Source of the DNA: Pseudomonas campi
GTDB taxonomy: Bacteria; Pseudomonadota; Gammaproteobacteria; Pseudomonadales; Pseudomonadaceae
Length of the DNA stretch: 64,000 nt
NCBI RefSeq assembly: GCF_013200955.2
Contig: NZ_CP053697.2
Span: 1,612,001 to 1,676,000 of the forward strand
Reading direction: 5' to 3'
A model generated the notes under the pieces. It was not told the DNA's origin and did not search any database. It saw nothing but the letters and a program-made list of their open reading frames with translations. Shown in pieces: positions 10,148 to 17,610 of the stretch (position 1 is its first letter; each line of letters opens with the position of its first letter). The translations under genes were made by a program, and so were the position numbers.

Positions 10148-10401
10148 TTCCGCTGTGTCTGGCGTTGCTCGGGCTGGCCCTGCTGCTGACCCTGGCGCGC
10201 CTGGTCAAGGGGCCGAGCCTGCCGGACCGCATCCTCGCCCTCGACACCCTGTACATCAACGCCATCGCCCTGATCGTGCTGCTCGGTATCTGGGAAGGCT
10301 CGGACCTGTATTTCGAAGCGGCGCTGCTGATTGCAGTGATGGGCTTCATCGGCACCGTGGCCATCACCAAATACCTGTTGCGCGGCGACATCATCGAATA
10401 G
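10132..10401 (+). CDS. mrpF: Mrp antiporter subunit F
   Basis: An 89-residue, three-helix MnhF protein with the family landmarks RLVKGPSLPDRILALDTL and FEAALLIAVMGFIGTVA. The start at ATG 10132, inside the end of mrpE, has GAGGTG upstream and gives the normal family length. The longer in-frame extension upstream reads through mrpE coding sequence and is rejected. It is followed 10 bp later by mrpG. Confidence 0.93.
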   Translation: MLGYVIPLCLALLGLALLLTLARLVKGPSLPDRILALDTLYINAIALIVLLGIWEGSDLYFEAALLIAVMGFIGTVAITKYLLRGDIIE

Positions 10402-10411
10402 GAGCACCGCG

Positions 10412-10744
10412 ATGAACCTGTGGATCGAAGCCCTGGTGGCGTTTTTCCTGTTGAGCGGCAGTGTCTTCACCCTGGTCGGCGCCGTGGGCCTGTACCGCCT
10501 GCCGGATTTCTTCACCCGCCTGCATGGCCCGACCAAGGCCACCACCCTTGGGGTCGGCAGCCTGGTGATCGCCTCGCTGCTGTTTTTCGGCAGTCGCGGC
10601 GATGGCCTCAGCCTGCATGAACTGCTGATCACCCTGTTCCTCTTCATCACCGCACCGATCAGCGCGCACATGCTGGCCAAGGCCGCGCTGCAACAGAAAC
10701 TGCCGATCCACCCGGATACCCGCGGCAAGCCCTGGGAGTCGTAA
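10412..10744 (+). CDS. mrpG: Mrp antiporter subunit G
   Basis: A 110-residue MnhG/PhaG protein with three helices and the diagnostic VGLYRLPDFFTRLHGPTKATTLG segment, then LFLFITAPISAHMLAKAA. It closes the mrpA-G operon, so subunits A(B), C, D, E, F and G are all present. GGAGCACC lies before the ATG. The 230 bp that follow up to the convergent LysE gene contain GC-rich dyads but no convincing gene or T-tailed terminator. Confidence 0.93.
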   Translation: MNLWIEALVAFFLLSGSVFTLVGAVGLYRLPDFFTRLHGPTKATTLGVGSLVIASLLFFGSRGDGLSLHELLITLFLFITAPISAHMLAKAALQQKLPIHPDTRGKPWES

Positions 10745-10974
10745 GCGTTCGGCTGTCAGGCTTACTTGGGCAAATGTAGGGCGGTGCGGGCGCGCCGCCC
10801 GGGCTCTCGGGCGAGGGTGGTGATGGCGGCAGCGGTCAACGGGTCACGCGGCCTACCGGGATCAAGGTATTCCCAATCCGGGCCGTAGGGGCAGGCGGGT
10901 GCACCGGCCGTGTATGGCGAGGCAGGTGCTGCCGGGCAGTGTCTGATTCAGGCGCAGGCAACGCCAATGCAGAA

Positions 10975-11604
10975 TTAGCGCTTGGCGAGCGCCAGGCCCG
11001 CAGCGAATACCAGCAGCACCGAGCCGGTGGCGCGGTCCAGCCATTGGACCAGTCCGCCACGGCGCAGAAAGGTAGCCAGCGGCCGGGTGGCGAGGATCAG
11101 TGCGGCGGCCCAGAAGAGGCCAAGCAGCACGTGGATGCAGGCCAGCGCAAAGCTGAAACTGCCCACCGGGTAACCGGCCGGCACGAACTGCGGCAGGAAG
11201 GATACGTAGAACACCCCGACCTTGGGGTTCAGCAGGTTGCCCAGCAGGCCCTTGATGAACCAGCCGAGCTGACCATGGCGTTCCTCCTCGGCGGTGCTGG
11301 TCAGGCTGAATTCGCTGCGGGGTTTGAGCAGCATCTGCAGGCCCAGCCACAACAGGTAGGCGGCGCCGCTCCACTTGAGGATGTTGAAGGCCAGCTCCGA
11401 GGCGGCCAGCAACGCGCCCAGGCCGAGTGCCACGGCGGCGCCCCAGAGCAGGCAGCCGGCGTTGATGCCGAGCGCGGCCATGGCCGCACGCTTCGGCCCT
11501 TCCAGCGCAGCGGTACGCAGGATCAGCGCGGTGTCTACGCCCGGGGTGACGGTCAGCAGGCTGGCGGCCAGTACATAGGCGAGCAGGGCGGCGGTAAGCG
11601 TCAT
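10975..11604 (-). CDS. LysE/RhtB-family amino acid exporter
   Basis: A 209-residue inner-membrane protein with about six helices. It carries the LysE/RhtB signatures TVTPGVDTALILRTAALEGPKRA at the N terminus and GLLGNLLNPKVGVFYVSFLPQF in the middle. The family exports amino acids such as lysine, threonine or homoserine lactone; the substrate is not predictable. It lies 9 bp downstream of the coiled-coil protein gene on the same strand, suggesting one transcript. It is convergent with the mrp operon. Confidence 0.88.
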   Translation of the reverse strand: MTLTAALLAYVLAASLLTVTPGVDTALILRTAALEGPKRAAMAALGINAGCLLWGAAVALGLGALLAASELAFNILKWSGAAYLLWLGLQMLLKPRSEFSLTSTAEEERHGQLGWFIKGLLGNLLNPKVGVFYVSFLPQFVPAGYPVGSFSFALACIHVLLGLFWAAALILATRPLATFLRRGGLVQWLDRATGSVLLVFAAGLALAKR

Positions 11605-11613
11605 GACAGGCTC

Positions 11614-12240
11614 TTATTGCGTTGCGGAGGCCGGCTTGCCGTTGGCCCACTGCTGCAGGGCCTTGGCCCGCGCCTGACTTTCGGCCAGCGGCTTGTTCAG
11701 GTCTGACTCATAGTCTTCCAGCCAGCTGCGCGAGCCGGCGATCATCCCGGCCAGGTCGCGCATGCCGCTTTTCAGGGCGGTGATGGTCTTCTGGTAACTC
11801 TGCTCCTGGCCGATCAGGGTCCTGGCCACCATCAGCTTGGTCTCGCTGGCGGACTTGTCGGGCTCAGTGCTGGCAGTCGCAGCCCCAGTCGCAGCTGGCG
11901 CTGGCGTGGCAGCGGGTGCCGGCAGCCCGCCCTTGAGCAGATTGAACAGCGCTTGCTGGTTCTGCACCTGCTGCTTGAGCGGTTCGACCTGCTGTTCCAG
12001 GCTGGCCAGCCGCGCTTCCAGCGCCTTGACGCTGGCCAGGCTCGGGCCCTTTTCCGCTTCTTCCTCTTCACCACCGCCGCCGAGCAGACCGACCAGCAGG
12101 ATGGCCAGTAGCGCCAGTACCAGTCCGCCGCTCAGGCCGTAAATCAGCAGGCGGTTGAGTTTGCCGGTTTTCTCCAGCAGCTCGATGCGCTGCAGGTCGC
12201 TGAGCATTTCGTTGGTGCTGGTATCGCTGTCAGTGCTCAT
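11614..12240 (-). CDS. Single-pass membrane protein with coiled coil, unknown function
   Basis: A 208-residue protein. A ~30-residue polar N terminus precedes one transmembrane helix (LIYGLSGGLVLALLAILLVGLL). After that comes an acidic patch (GGGGEEEEAEKG), a predicted coiled coil (VKALEARLASLEQQVEPLKQQVQNQQ), an Ala/Pro-rich linker and a helical C-terminal domain. I do not recognise a named family. The topology resembles membrane-tethered scaffolds. The start ATG 12240 has only a weak GAG upstream. It is next to and probably co-transcribed with the LysE exporter. Confidence 0.7.
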   Translation of the reverse strand: MSTDSDTSTNEMLSDLQRIELLEKTGKLNRLLIYGLSGGLVLALLAILLVGLLGGGGEEEEAEKGPSLASVKALEARLASLEQQVEPLKQQVQNQQALFNLLKGGLPAPAATPAPAATGAATASTEPDKSASETKLMVARTLIGQEQSYQKTITALKSGMRDLAGMIAGSRSWLEDYESDLNKPLAESQARAKALQQWANGKPASATQ

Positions 12241-12361
12241 GGCGCTTCACTCTATTGTGGTTCTTGTCGTGGTGTCGGCTGGATAAGTATCAGTGTGCCA
12301 CTATTTCGACGTCGGCTTTACCACGTATCGGCACAGTTGCCGCGCTGATCAGTGCGCACGC

Positions 12362-13771
12362 TCAAAATGAGGCCAGAATCCGCCCGATGAGTTCCATGGC
12401 CTGCTCGCTCTGCGCATCCCAGGGATGGCCGTGGTTGAGGCGCGCGCAGTTGCGAAAACGCCGGGTGGCGGAAAAGATTGGCCCCGGCGCCAGGCTGATG
12501 CCCTGGGCCAGGGCGAGCTGGAACAGCTGCAGCGAATCGACCTGCTCGGGGAACTCGAACCAGAGGAAGTAGCCGCCGCTGGGCCGCGTCACCCGTGTGC
12601 CCGCCGGGAAGTGCCGGGCGGCGGAGGCGAGCATCGCGCCCTGCTGGGTTTCCAGGGCATGGCGCAGCTTGCGCAAGTGGCGATCGTAACCGCCGTGCTG
12701 CAGGTAGTCGGCGATGGCCGCCTGGGCCGGCACCGAGGGCGAGATGGTGGTCATCAGCTTGAGCCGGCTGATCTGCTCGGCATAACGGCCGCCGGCCACC
12801 CAGCCGACCCGGTAGCCCGGCGCCAGGCTCTTGGAGAACGAGCCGCAGTGCATCACCAGGCCGTCGCGGTCGAAGCTCTTCACCGGTTTGGGCGGCTGCG
12901 CGCCGTAGTACAGCTCGGCGTAGACGTCGTCCTCGATCAGCGGCACCTGACGCTGCTGTAGCAGTTCATAGAGCGCCTGCTTCTTGCTGTCGCTCATGCT
13001 CGCGCCCAGCGGGTTCTGCAGGCTGCTCATGAACCAGCAGGCCTTGATCGGCAGGTTGGCCAGGCGTTCGGCCAGCACCTCCAGGTCGATGCCTTCACGC
13101 GGGTTGACCGGAATTTCCACCGCCTTCAGCTTGAGTCGTTCCAGCACCTGCAGGGTGGCGTAGAAGGCCGGCGCCTCGATGGCCACCAGATCGCCGGGGC
13201 TGGTCACCGTCTGCAGGCACAGGTTCAGCGCTTCCAGGGCGCCGTTGGTGATCACCAGCTCGTCGAGCGGCAGGCGCACGCCGGCGACCATGTAGCGCAG
13301 GGCGATCTGCCGGCGCAGGTCGGGGTTGCCGCTGGTCATGTCGGTGATCACCGCATGCGCCGGCATGTCGCGCAGGGCGTGGGCCATGGAACGCGCCAGG
13401 CGCGGCAGGGGAAACAGCTGCGGGCTGGGGAAGGCCGAGCCGAAGGGCACCGTGTGCGGGTCTTTCAGTGAGCCGAGCACGGAGAACACCAGCTCGCTGA
13501 CATCCACCTCGGTGGTCTGCGCCGCCTGCGCGCTGGTCTCCGGCTCGGCCAGGGAGTGCCGCGCCAGTTCGCGGACGAAATAGCCGGAGCGCGCCCGCGC
13601 CTGGATCAGCCCGCGGTCTTCCAGCAGGTAATAGGCCTGAAATACGGTGGACGGGCTGACCCCATAGGTGCGGCTGGCGTGGCGCACCGAAGGTACTTTC
13701 TCGCCGGGCGTGAGCATTCCGGAACGGATCAGCTCGGCTATCTGGTCGGCGAATTTCTCGTAGCGCTTCAT
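12362..13771 (-). CDS. MocR-type GntR regulator with PLP aminotransferase domain
   Basis: The 469-residue protein joins an N-terminal GntR winged helix (residues ~1-75; PSVRHASRTYGVSPSTVFQAY) to a fold-type I aminotransferase domain. The probable PLP lysine is K314, in CGSFSKSLAPGYRVGW. MocR regulators sense PLP or an amino-compound and act as dimers on DNA. I chose ATG 13771 over an upstream in-frame start because it gives the standard N terminus. It lies just downstream of ccoG on the same strand. As I recall, P. aeruginosa PA4132 (MpaR) sits in the same context, beside ccoG-2 and a nitrite reductase linked to cyanide tolerance. Confidence 0.87.
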   Translation of the reverse strand: MKRYEKFADQIAELIRSGMLTPGEKVPSVRHASRTYGVSPSTVFQAYYLLEDRGLIQARARSGYFVRELARHSLAEPETSAQAAQTTEVDVSELVFSVLGSLKDPHTVPFGSAFPSPQLFPLPRLARSMAHALRDMPAHAVITDMTSGNPDLRRQIALRYMVAGVRLPLDELVITNGALEALNLCLQTVTSPGDLVAIEAPAFYATLQVLERLKLKAVEIPVNPREGIDLEVLAERLANLPIKACWFMSSLQNPLGASMSDSKKQALYELLQQRQVPLIEDDVYAELYYGAQPPKPVKSFDRDGLVMHCGSFSKSLAPGYRVGWVAGGRYAEQISRLKLMTTISPSVPAQAAIADYLQHGGYDRHLRKLRHALETQQGAMLASAARHFPAGTRVTRPSGGYFLWFEFPEQVDSLQLFQLALAQGISLAPGPIFSATRRFRNCARLNHGHPWDAQSEQAMELIGRILASF

Positions 13772-13833
13772 CGTGTCCGTGACTGCGGCCCATGGTGAGC
13801 CACAGTCTACGGCGAGTTGCCGGCGCATGCTCG

Positions 13834-15249
13834 TCAGCGCCTGGCCGGGGCGATAAACATGCTCTGGGTCTGCGCGCGCTCACTGGCGTCGGCCAGGTTA
13901 CTGACCTCGAAACGGATCGGCATAGCCGTCGCGCTGGCCTGCTCGGCGAGCTGCACCAGGGTCACCGGCACGTCGAGGATTTCCCCCGGGGCCAGCAGCA
14001 ATTGCCGGGGCGCGTCGAGGCGCAGGCTGGGGCTGTCCAGCAGTTGCAGGCTATAACGCTGGGCCTGCTGGGTCTTGTTGATCACCTTGAGGCGGTAGGT
14101 GTTCTCGATCTGCCCGGCGGCGTTTTCTCGGTACATGCTGCGGTCCTTGGCGGCGTCGATGGACACCAGCGAGCGCGCTTCCAGGGCCCAGATGAAGGCG
14201 CCGATCATCAGTGTCAGGGCCACGCCATAGCCAAGCAGGCGCGGGCGCAGCCAGTGGGTCTTGCCGCCCTGCAGTTCACGCTCGGAGCGGTAGCCGACCA
14301 GACCCTTGGCATAGCCCATCTTGTCCATGATCGAGTCGCAGGCGTCGATGCAGGCGGCGCAGCCGATGCAGTCGATCTGCAGGCCGTCGCGGATGTCGAT
14401 ACCGGTCGGGCAGACCTGCACGCACATCTGGCAGTCGATGCAGTCGCCCAGGCCCTCGGCCTTATGGTCGCTGTCTTTGCGCCGCGGGCCACGGCCTTCG
14501 CCGCGGCTCGCGTCATAGGCCACCAGCAATGTGTCCTGGTCGAACAGGGCGCTCTGGAAGCGCGAGTAGGGGCACATGTGCACGCAGACTTTTTCGCGCA
14601 GCCAGCCGGCGTTGAGGTAGGTGGCGGCGCTGAAGAACAGCACCCAGAACAGCGTGGCGCCATCGAGTTGCAGACTGAACAGCTCTGCGCTCAGCTCGCG
14701 GATCGGGGTGAAGTAGCCGATAAAGGTCAGCGCGGTGAGCAGGCTCACGGCCAGCCAGATGGCGTGCTTGGCGCTACGCCGGGCCAGCTTGTTCAGCGAC
14801 CAGGACGCGGCGTCCAGCTTGATCCGTTGGTGGCGTTCGCCCTCGGTGATTTTTTCCGCCCACATGAACACCCAGGTCCACACGCTCTGCGGGCAGGTGT
14901 AGCCACACCAGATGCGCCCGGCCACCACCGTGGCGGTGAACAGGCCGAAGGCGGCGATGATCAGCAGCGCCGAGAGCAGAATGAAGTCCTGCGGCCAGAA
15001 GGTCGCGCCGAAGATGTAGTAGCGGTGCTCGGCCAGGTTCCACAGCACCGCCTGGCGCCCGTCCCAGTCGAGCCAGGCGGTACCGAAGAAAATCAGGAAC
15101 AACAGACCGGCGCCATACAGGCGCAGGTTGCGGAAACGCCCGCTGAAACTTCGGGTATGGATCGGCCCGCCAGCCAGGGATGGCGTCAGCCGCACAGGCT
15201 GGGTGACGTCGATGGATTCCACGATCCGCGCGGGGATGCGTTCGCTCAT
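13834..15249 (-). CDS. ccoG: CcoG/RdxA/FixG, Cu(II) reductase for cbb3 oxidase assembly
   Basis: A 471-residue inner-membrane polyferredoxin. Several N-terminal helices carry CGYTCPQ and CVHMCPYSRFQS. Two [4Fe-4S] ligand sets (CIDCQMCVQVCP and CIGCAACIDACD) follow, then a final helix and a C-terminal Ig-like domain. CcoG proteins reduce Cu(II) to Cu(I) for assembly of cbb3 cytochrome oxidase. I use ATG 15249 (GAGG upstream, standard MSERIP start); ATG 15276 in frame is an alternative. No ccoNOQP genes adjoin it, so it is an orphan or second copy. A possible Anr half-site lies upstream. Confidence 0.93.
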   Translation of the reverse strand: MSERIPARIVESIDVTQPVRLTPSLAGGPIHTRSFSGRFRNLRLYGAGLLFLIFFGTAWLDWDGRQAVLWNLAEHRYYIFGATFWPQDFILLSALLIIAAFGLFTATVVAGRIWCGYTCPQSVWTWVFMWAEKITEGERHQRIKLDAASWSLNKLARRSAKHAIWLAVSLLTALTFIGYFTPIRELSAELFSLQLDGATLFWVLFFSAATYLNAGWLREKVCVHMCPYSRFQSALFDQDTLLVAYDASRGEGRGPRRKDSDHKAEGLGDCIDCQMCVQVCPTGIDIRDGLQIDCIGCAACIDACDSIMDKMGYAKGLVGYRSERELQGGKTHWLRPRLLGYGVALTLMIGAFIWALEARSLVSIDAAKDRSMYRENAAGQIENTYRLKVINKTQQAQRYSLQLLDSPSLRLDAPRQLLLAPGEILDVPVTLVQLAEQASATAMPIRFEVSNLADASERAQTQSMFIAPARR

Positions 15250-15322
15250 GACAGCTGCCTCATCAAGCTTTTCCAAGATGAGGCAATGGTCGGCGCGTCA
15301 GCACTTACATAACAGATTCAGG

Positions 15323-15336
15323 TTGATCGATAAAAA
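15323..15336 (-). promoter_or_regulatory. Possible Anr/FNR box upstream of ccoG
   Basis: Read on the minus strand this is TTTTT-ATCG-ATCAA, matching the TTGAT-N4-ATCAA consensus at 8 of 10 informative positions, with a perfect right half. Its centre is about 80 bp upstream of the ccoG start, compatible with a class II site. Oxygen control is expected for cbb3-associated genes, but an 8/10 match can occur by chance. Confidence 0.3.
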
Positions 15337-15410
15337 GCGGATCAGATGCTGTGGCTTAGCCGTGCTGATGACGCGGCAGGCAGATCGCTGGGCAAATTCA
15401 GTGCAAGCCA

Positions 15411-15449
15411 CAACACACACCGATGATGCTGCATCATCGGTGTGTGTTG
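15411..15449. repeat. Perfect 39-bp inverted repeat (19-bp arms, 1-bp centre)
   Basis: Two exactly complementary 19-bp arms, 15411-15429 (starting CAACACACACCG) and 15431-15449 (ending GGTGTGTGTTG), flank a single T at 15430. There is no T-run on either side, so it is not a typical intrinsic terminator. The near-zero spacer makes it either a cruciform-prone site or a large palindromic operator or recombination target. It lies at the boundary between ccoG and the foreign island. Confidence 0.9.
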
Positions 15450-15499
15450 AGAAAGGTCTGTCATTCAATAACTTAGCGTGATTTGTCTATTTGAAGGCT

Positions 15500-15673
15500 T
15501 CAGGGAGTTTGGGCGGCGCCGCCGAGGCGTGCAACCACTAGGTCGCGGAGCACCTTGGGCTTGCCGTCGCCGCCGATGATGTAGGCGATCTTCTCGGCCT
15601 TGAGTCAGCGCGCTTGGGCGCTGGGCTTCACCTTGCCGGAGAGGGTTTGAAGTTCTGCCTCAGTGAGAAACAT
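15500..15673 (-). pseudogene. DUF4224 prophage protein, interrupted by an in-frame stop
   Basis: Read from ATG 15673 (preceded by AGGGAG), the frame gives MFLTEAELQTLSGKVKPSAQAR, then TGA at codon 23 (15607-15605). It then continues in frame with LKAEKIAYIIGGDGKPKVLR and stops at 15500. This matches DUF4224, a ~60-residue protein usually encoded beside a phage tyrosine integrase. The family has Trp after the Arg, so TGG has become TGA. No integrase is present. It is the clearest mark that this stretch is a decayed prophage or island edge. Confidence 0.8.
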
Positions 15674-15792
15674 AGGTCTCCCTCTTGTCAGGCTGCTGCC
15701 GGCACTGGAGATTCTGCGAAGCGCAGATCCCCGTGGACTAGTGAGTCGGCCGCGGGCACTCTGCATCGGTTAGGGATGGTGGAGATTGAGGG

Positions 15793-16413
15793 ATGATTCT
15801 GAAGCGATGGCGCGACTACAAAATTGAAATCCGGCCGTTGGTAATCCTTGCCGGGCTGTTGATTTCTCCAGTCATAGTTATTTTGCTGCTTTGGCTGTTT
15901 AGTGCGGATGGTGCTTGGCTGGATGCTTTCGTATGGAATAAGGACACCGCGCCAGGCTGGGTTCAGGCCATAGGTGCAATCATTGCCTTGATTGTCGCGA
16001 TAGGTATCGCGCAAGCCGAGCGTAAGTGGCAGCGATGGCACCTGAAGGACCGAGTAAACAATGTGCGATATGTCGTTTGCCAAGAAATGTACCGAGTTCT
16101 CAGCGAGATTATCTTTGCTGATTTTCCTAGGGATGAGACTGGGAGGCCGCGTGATGATTGGAAGGACTTTAGGTACTTCGAGGCGCGAGTTCAGGCTGCG
16201 ATTGATCGCGTGGGCCGGATAGCACTCGAGCCAGAAATTGGAACACTGATGCTCGTCAGCAATGCCGAAGATGTCCTGTGTGAATTGCAGGCAATATTGC
16301 GAGCGGAACAGGGCATAACCAGACGTCTTCAGGACTATGCAAAAGAGAAGGTTCGGGGTTGGCAGGAGGCAGCCGACGAATTTATGGCCGAATACGGCAA
16401 ACACTATGAATAG
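15793..16413 (+). CDS. Two-helix membrane protein of the low-GC island (copy 1)
   Basis: The 206-residue product has a basic N terminus, TM1 (LVILAGLLISPVIVILLLWLF), a short loop with Trp, then GWVQAIGA leading into TM2, and a ~130-residue, mostly helical, charged cytoplasmic domain. GGAGATTGAGGG precedes ATG 15793. Base composition is clearly lower in GC than the surroundings (25 of 60 bases are G or C at 16081-16140), indicating recent transfer. The next gene has the same plan. I do not recognise a named family; such proteins are often prophage cargo. Function unknown. Confidence 0.75.
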   Translation: MILKRWRDYKIEIRPLVILAGLLISPVIVILLLWLFSADGAWLDAFVWNKDTAPGWVQAIGAIIALIVAIGIAQAERKWQRWHLKDRVNNVRYVVCQEMYRVLSEIIFADFPRDETGRPRDDWKDFRYFEARVQAAIDRVGRIALEPEIGTLMLVSNAEDVLCELQAILRAEQGITRRLQDYAKEKVRGWQEAADEFMAEYGKHYE

Positions 16414-16428
16414 AAGTTGGACTGGTAA

Positions 16429-17055
16429 ATGAAAAGTGATCTCAAGGCAAGGATGGTCGAGGCCACACTTTGGGCTCTGTGGTGGCTGATGATTGGCAGT
16501 GCGGCTGTTTGGTTGCTCGTTGGCTCCGTTGCATATTGGGTAAAGCATGGCTGGCTGCCCGCCGATTCTGCTGGCTGGGCTCAGGCTATCGGTGCGATGG
16601 CCGCGATTGCGGTGGCCATAGTTGTGCCTTGGCGCCTGAGGGCTGCAGAGCAGCGCAGCAGGCAAGATGACAGGCGCGCAGTCGAGATTGGGCAGTACAT
16701 CCAATTGATTAAGGTAATCAATACGGCTGAGAGATTCGTAGGAGAGCTTCGTAACGGCCGCAACGGTTATTCGTATGGTGCAACTCGTCTCCTGCTTTAT
16801 TCGCTTCTTCAGGATATACAGCAACAGTTTTCTACCCTGCTTTTGGCAACCGGTGATCGGCTTCTGCTGAAACATATTCAAGACGTCAAGGTGGCGATTG
16901 CACGTTTCTCTGACCGAATACATCCGGATGACATCAGCAACACTCAGGACGTGAGCAACTTGCTTAATGGGCTTAGAGCTGCAAGAAGCTCTCTGGAGGG
17001 TTATGTGGCGAGTGAGGAGCTTTTCAAACCCCATTCGGTTGGAATTACTGGGTGA
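16429..17055 (+). CDS. Two-helix membrane protein of the low-GC island (copy 2)
   Basis: The 208-residue protein has TM1 (ATLWALWWLMIGSAAVWLLVG), a loop with WLPADSAGW, then AQAIGAMAAIAVAIVV as TM2, followed by a charged helical cytoplasmic domain. Architecture and the W-(V/A)-QAIGA signature match the upstream neighbour, 15 bp away, but the soluble domains differ, so they are diverged relatives or a paired system. The ribosome site is weak. GC is below that of flanking genes. Together they look like a two-gene cargo module of unknown role. Confidence 0.73.
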   Translation: MKSDLKARMVEATLWALWWLMIGSAAVWLLVGSVAYWVKHGWLPADSAGWAQAIGAMAAIAVAIVVPWRLRAAEQRSRQDDRRAVEIGQYIQLIKVINTAERFVGELRNGRNGYSYGATRLLLYSLLQDIQQQFSTLLLATGDRLLLKHIQDVKVAIARFSDRIHPDDISNTQDVSNLLNGLRAARSSLEGYVASEELFKPHSVGITG

Positions 17056-17610
17056 TCGATATCTCTTAACAAGAGATGCCGAAGGTGAGGTTGGGAGGCG
17101 GAGTGAAGGTCTCAATTCTTTGGGACAGTGAACAGCTGTTGTGAGGTAGGTAACTGAAGCGCAGGTACCTCTGCAGGCGAAGTTCTTGATCACCAGACCG
17201 CCGAAGTTGGGGCTGGGCAGCGGGTGGGTGGGGTAGAAGTTGGTCATGCTACGCCCCGTGGAACTGCTGAATTTGTTGCTAAGTGCGATCACATCAAGGG
17301 GTAATGGGGTCATACCACAGTCCTCCGCCGGTGGGTGGTGGCCAGCAGTTCGAGCAGGCCGCCGTGGTAGTGGATGGCGGTCTGGCTGGGCTGCCAGGGG
17401 AAAAAGGGACAGATTTATTTTCCTCTCCCTAAACGAGCACTCTTGGTGGGTTTTAGCCAATCTGCAGCCCCGCTCTATTGGTCGTAGCGCGCTCTCTCGA
17501 CATCTGCTCCGTACTTTCCCGACCAATCTGAGTCTGTTCTGCTCGCGCTCCGCCCCGCCATAGTCACCCTCACTTGAACCCGCTGTGCGGGTGGTGGATG
17601 AGGGGGCGGG
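17056..17610. other. Gene-poor island tail with broken prophage and transposon relics
   Basis: There is no intact gene in these 555 bp. On the minus strand, 17165-17400 contains remnants of two coupled small genes (listed separately). At 17401-17421, AAAAAGGGACAGATTTATTT resembles sequence I recall beside REP-associated/IS200-like transposase genes, but no transposase is present. From about 17430 to 17600 the sequence becomes GC-rich and looks like the original leader of the nitrite reductase gene. The region probably carries the right junction of the insertion that split ccoG from the reductase. Confidence 0.5.
17165..17400 (-). pseudogene. Remnants of two translationally coupled small genes
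   Basis: On the minus strand a frame reading PWQPSQTAIHYHGGLLELL and ending in TTHRRRTVV stops at TGA, overlapping ATG 17313 in an ATGA arrangement. The second frame runs MTPLPLDVIALSN, then MTNFYPTHPLPSPNFGGLVI, and degenerates into unlike sequence after about 17165. The first lacks its start and the second its natural end. I do not know the families; the tight coupling is typical of phage or island operons. Probably decayed cargo of the same element as the DUF4224 relic. Confidence 0.45.

Noticed and set aside
17401..17421. Transposon-end-like string AAAAAGGGACAGATTTATTT
   Set aside because: Not called as a mobile element because no transposase gene or matching partner end was found; kept only as a hint in the island tail.
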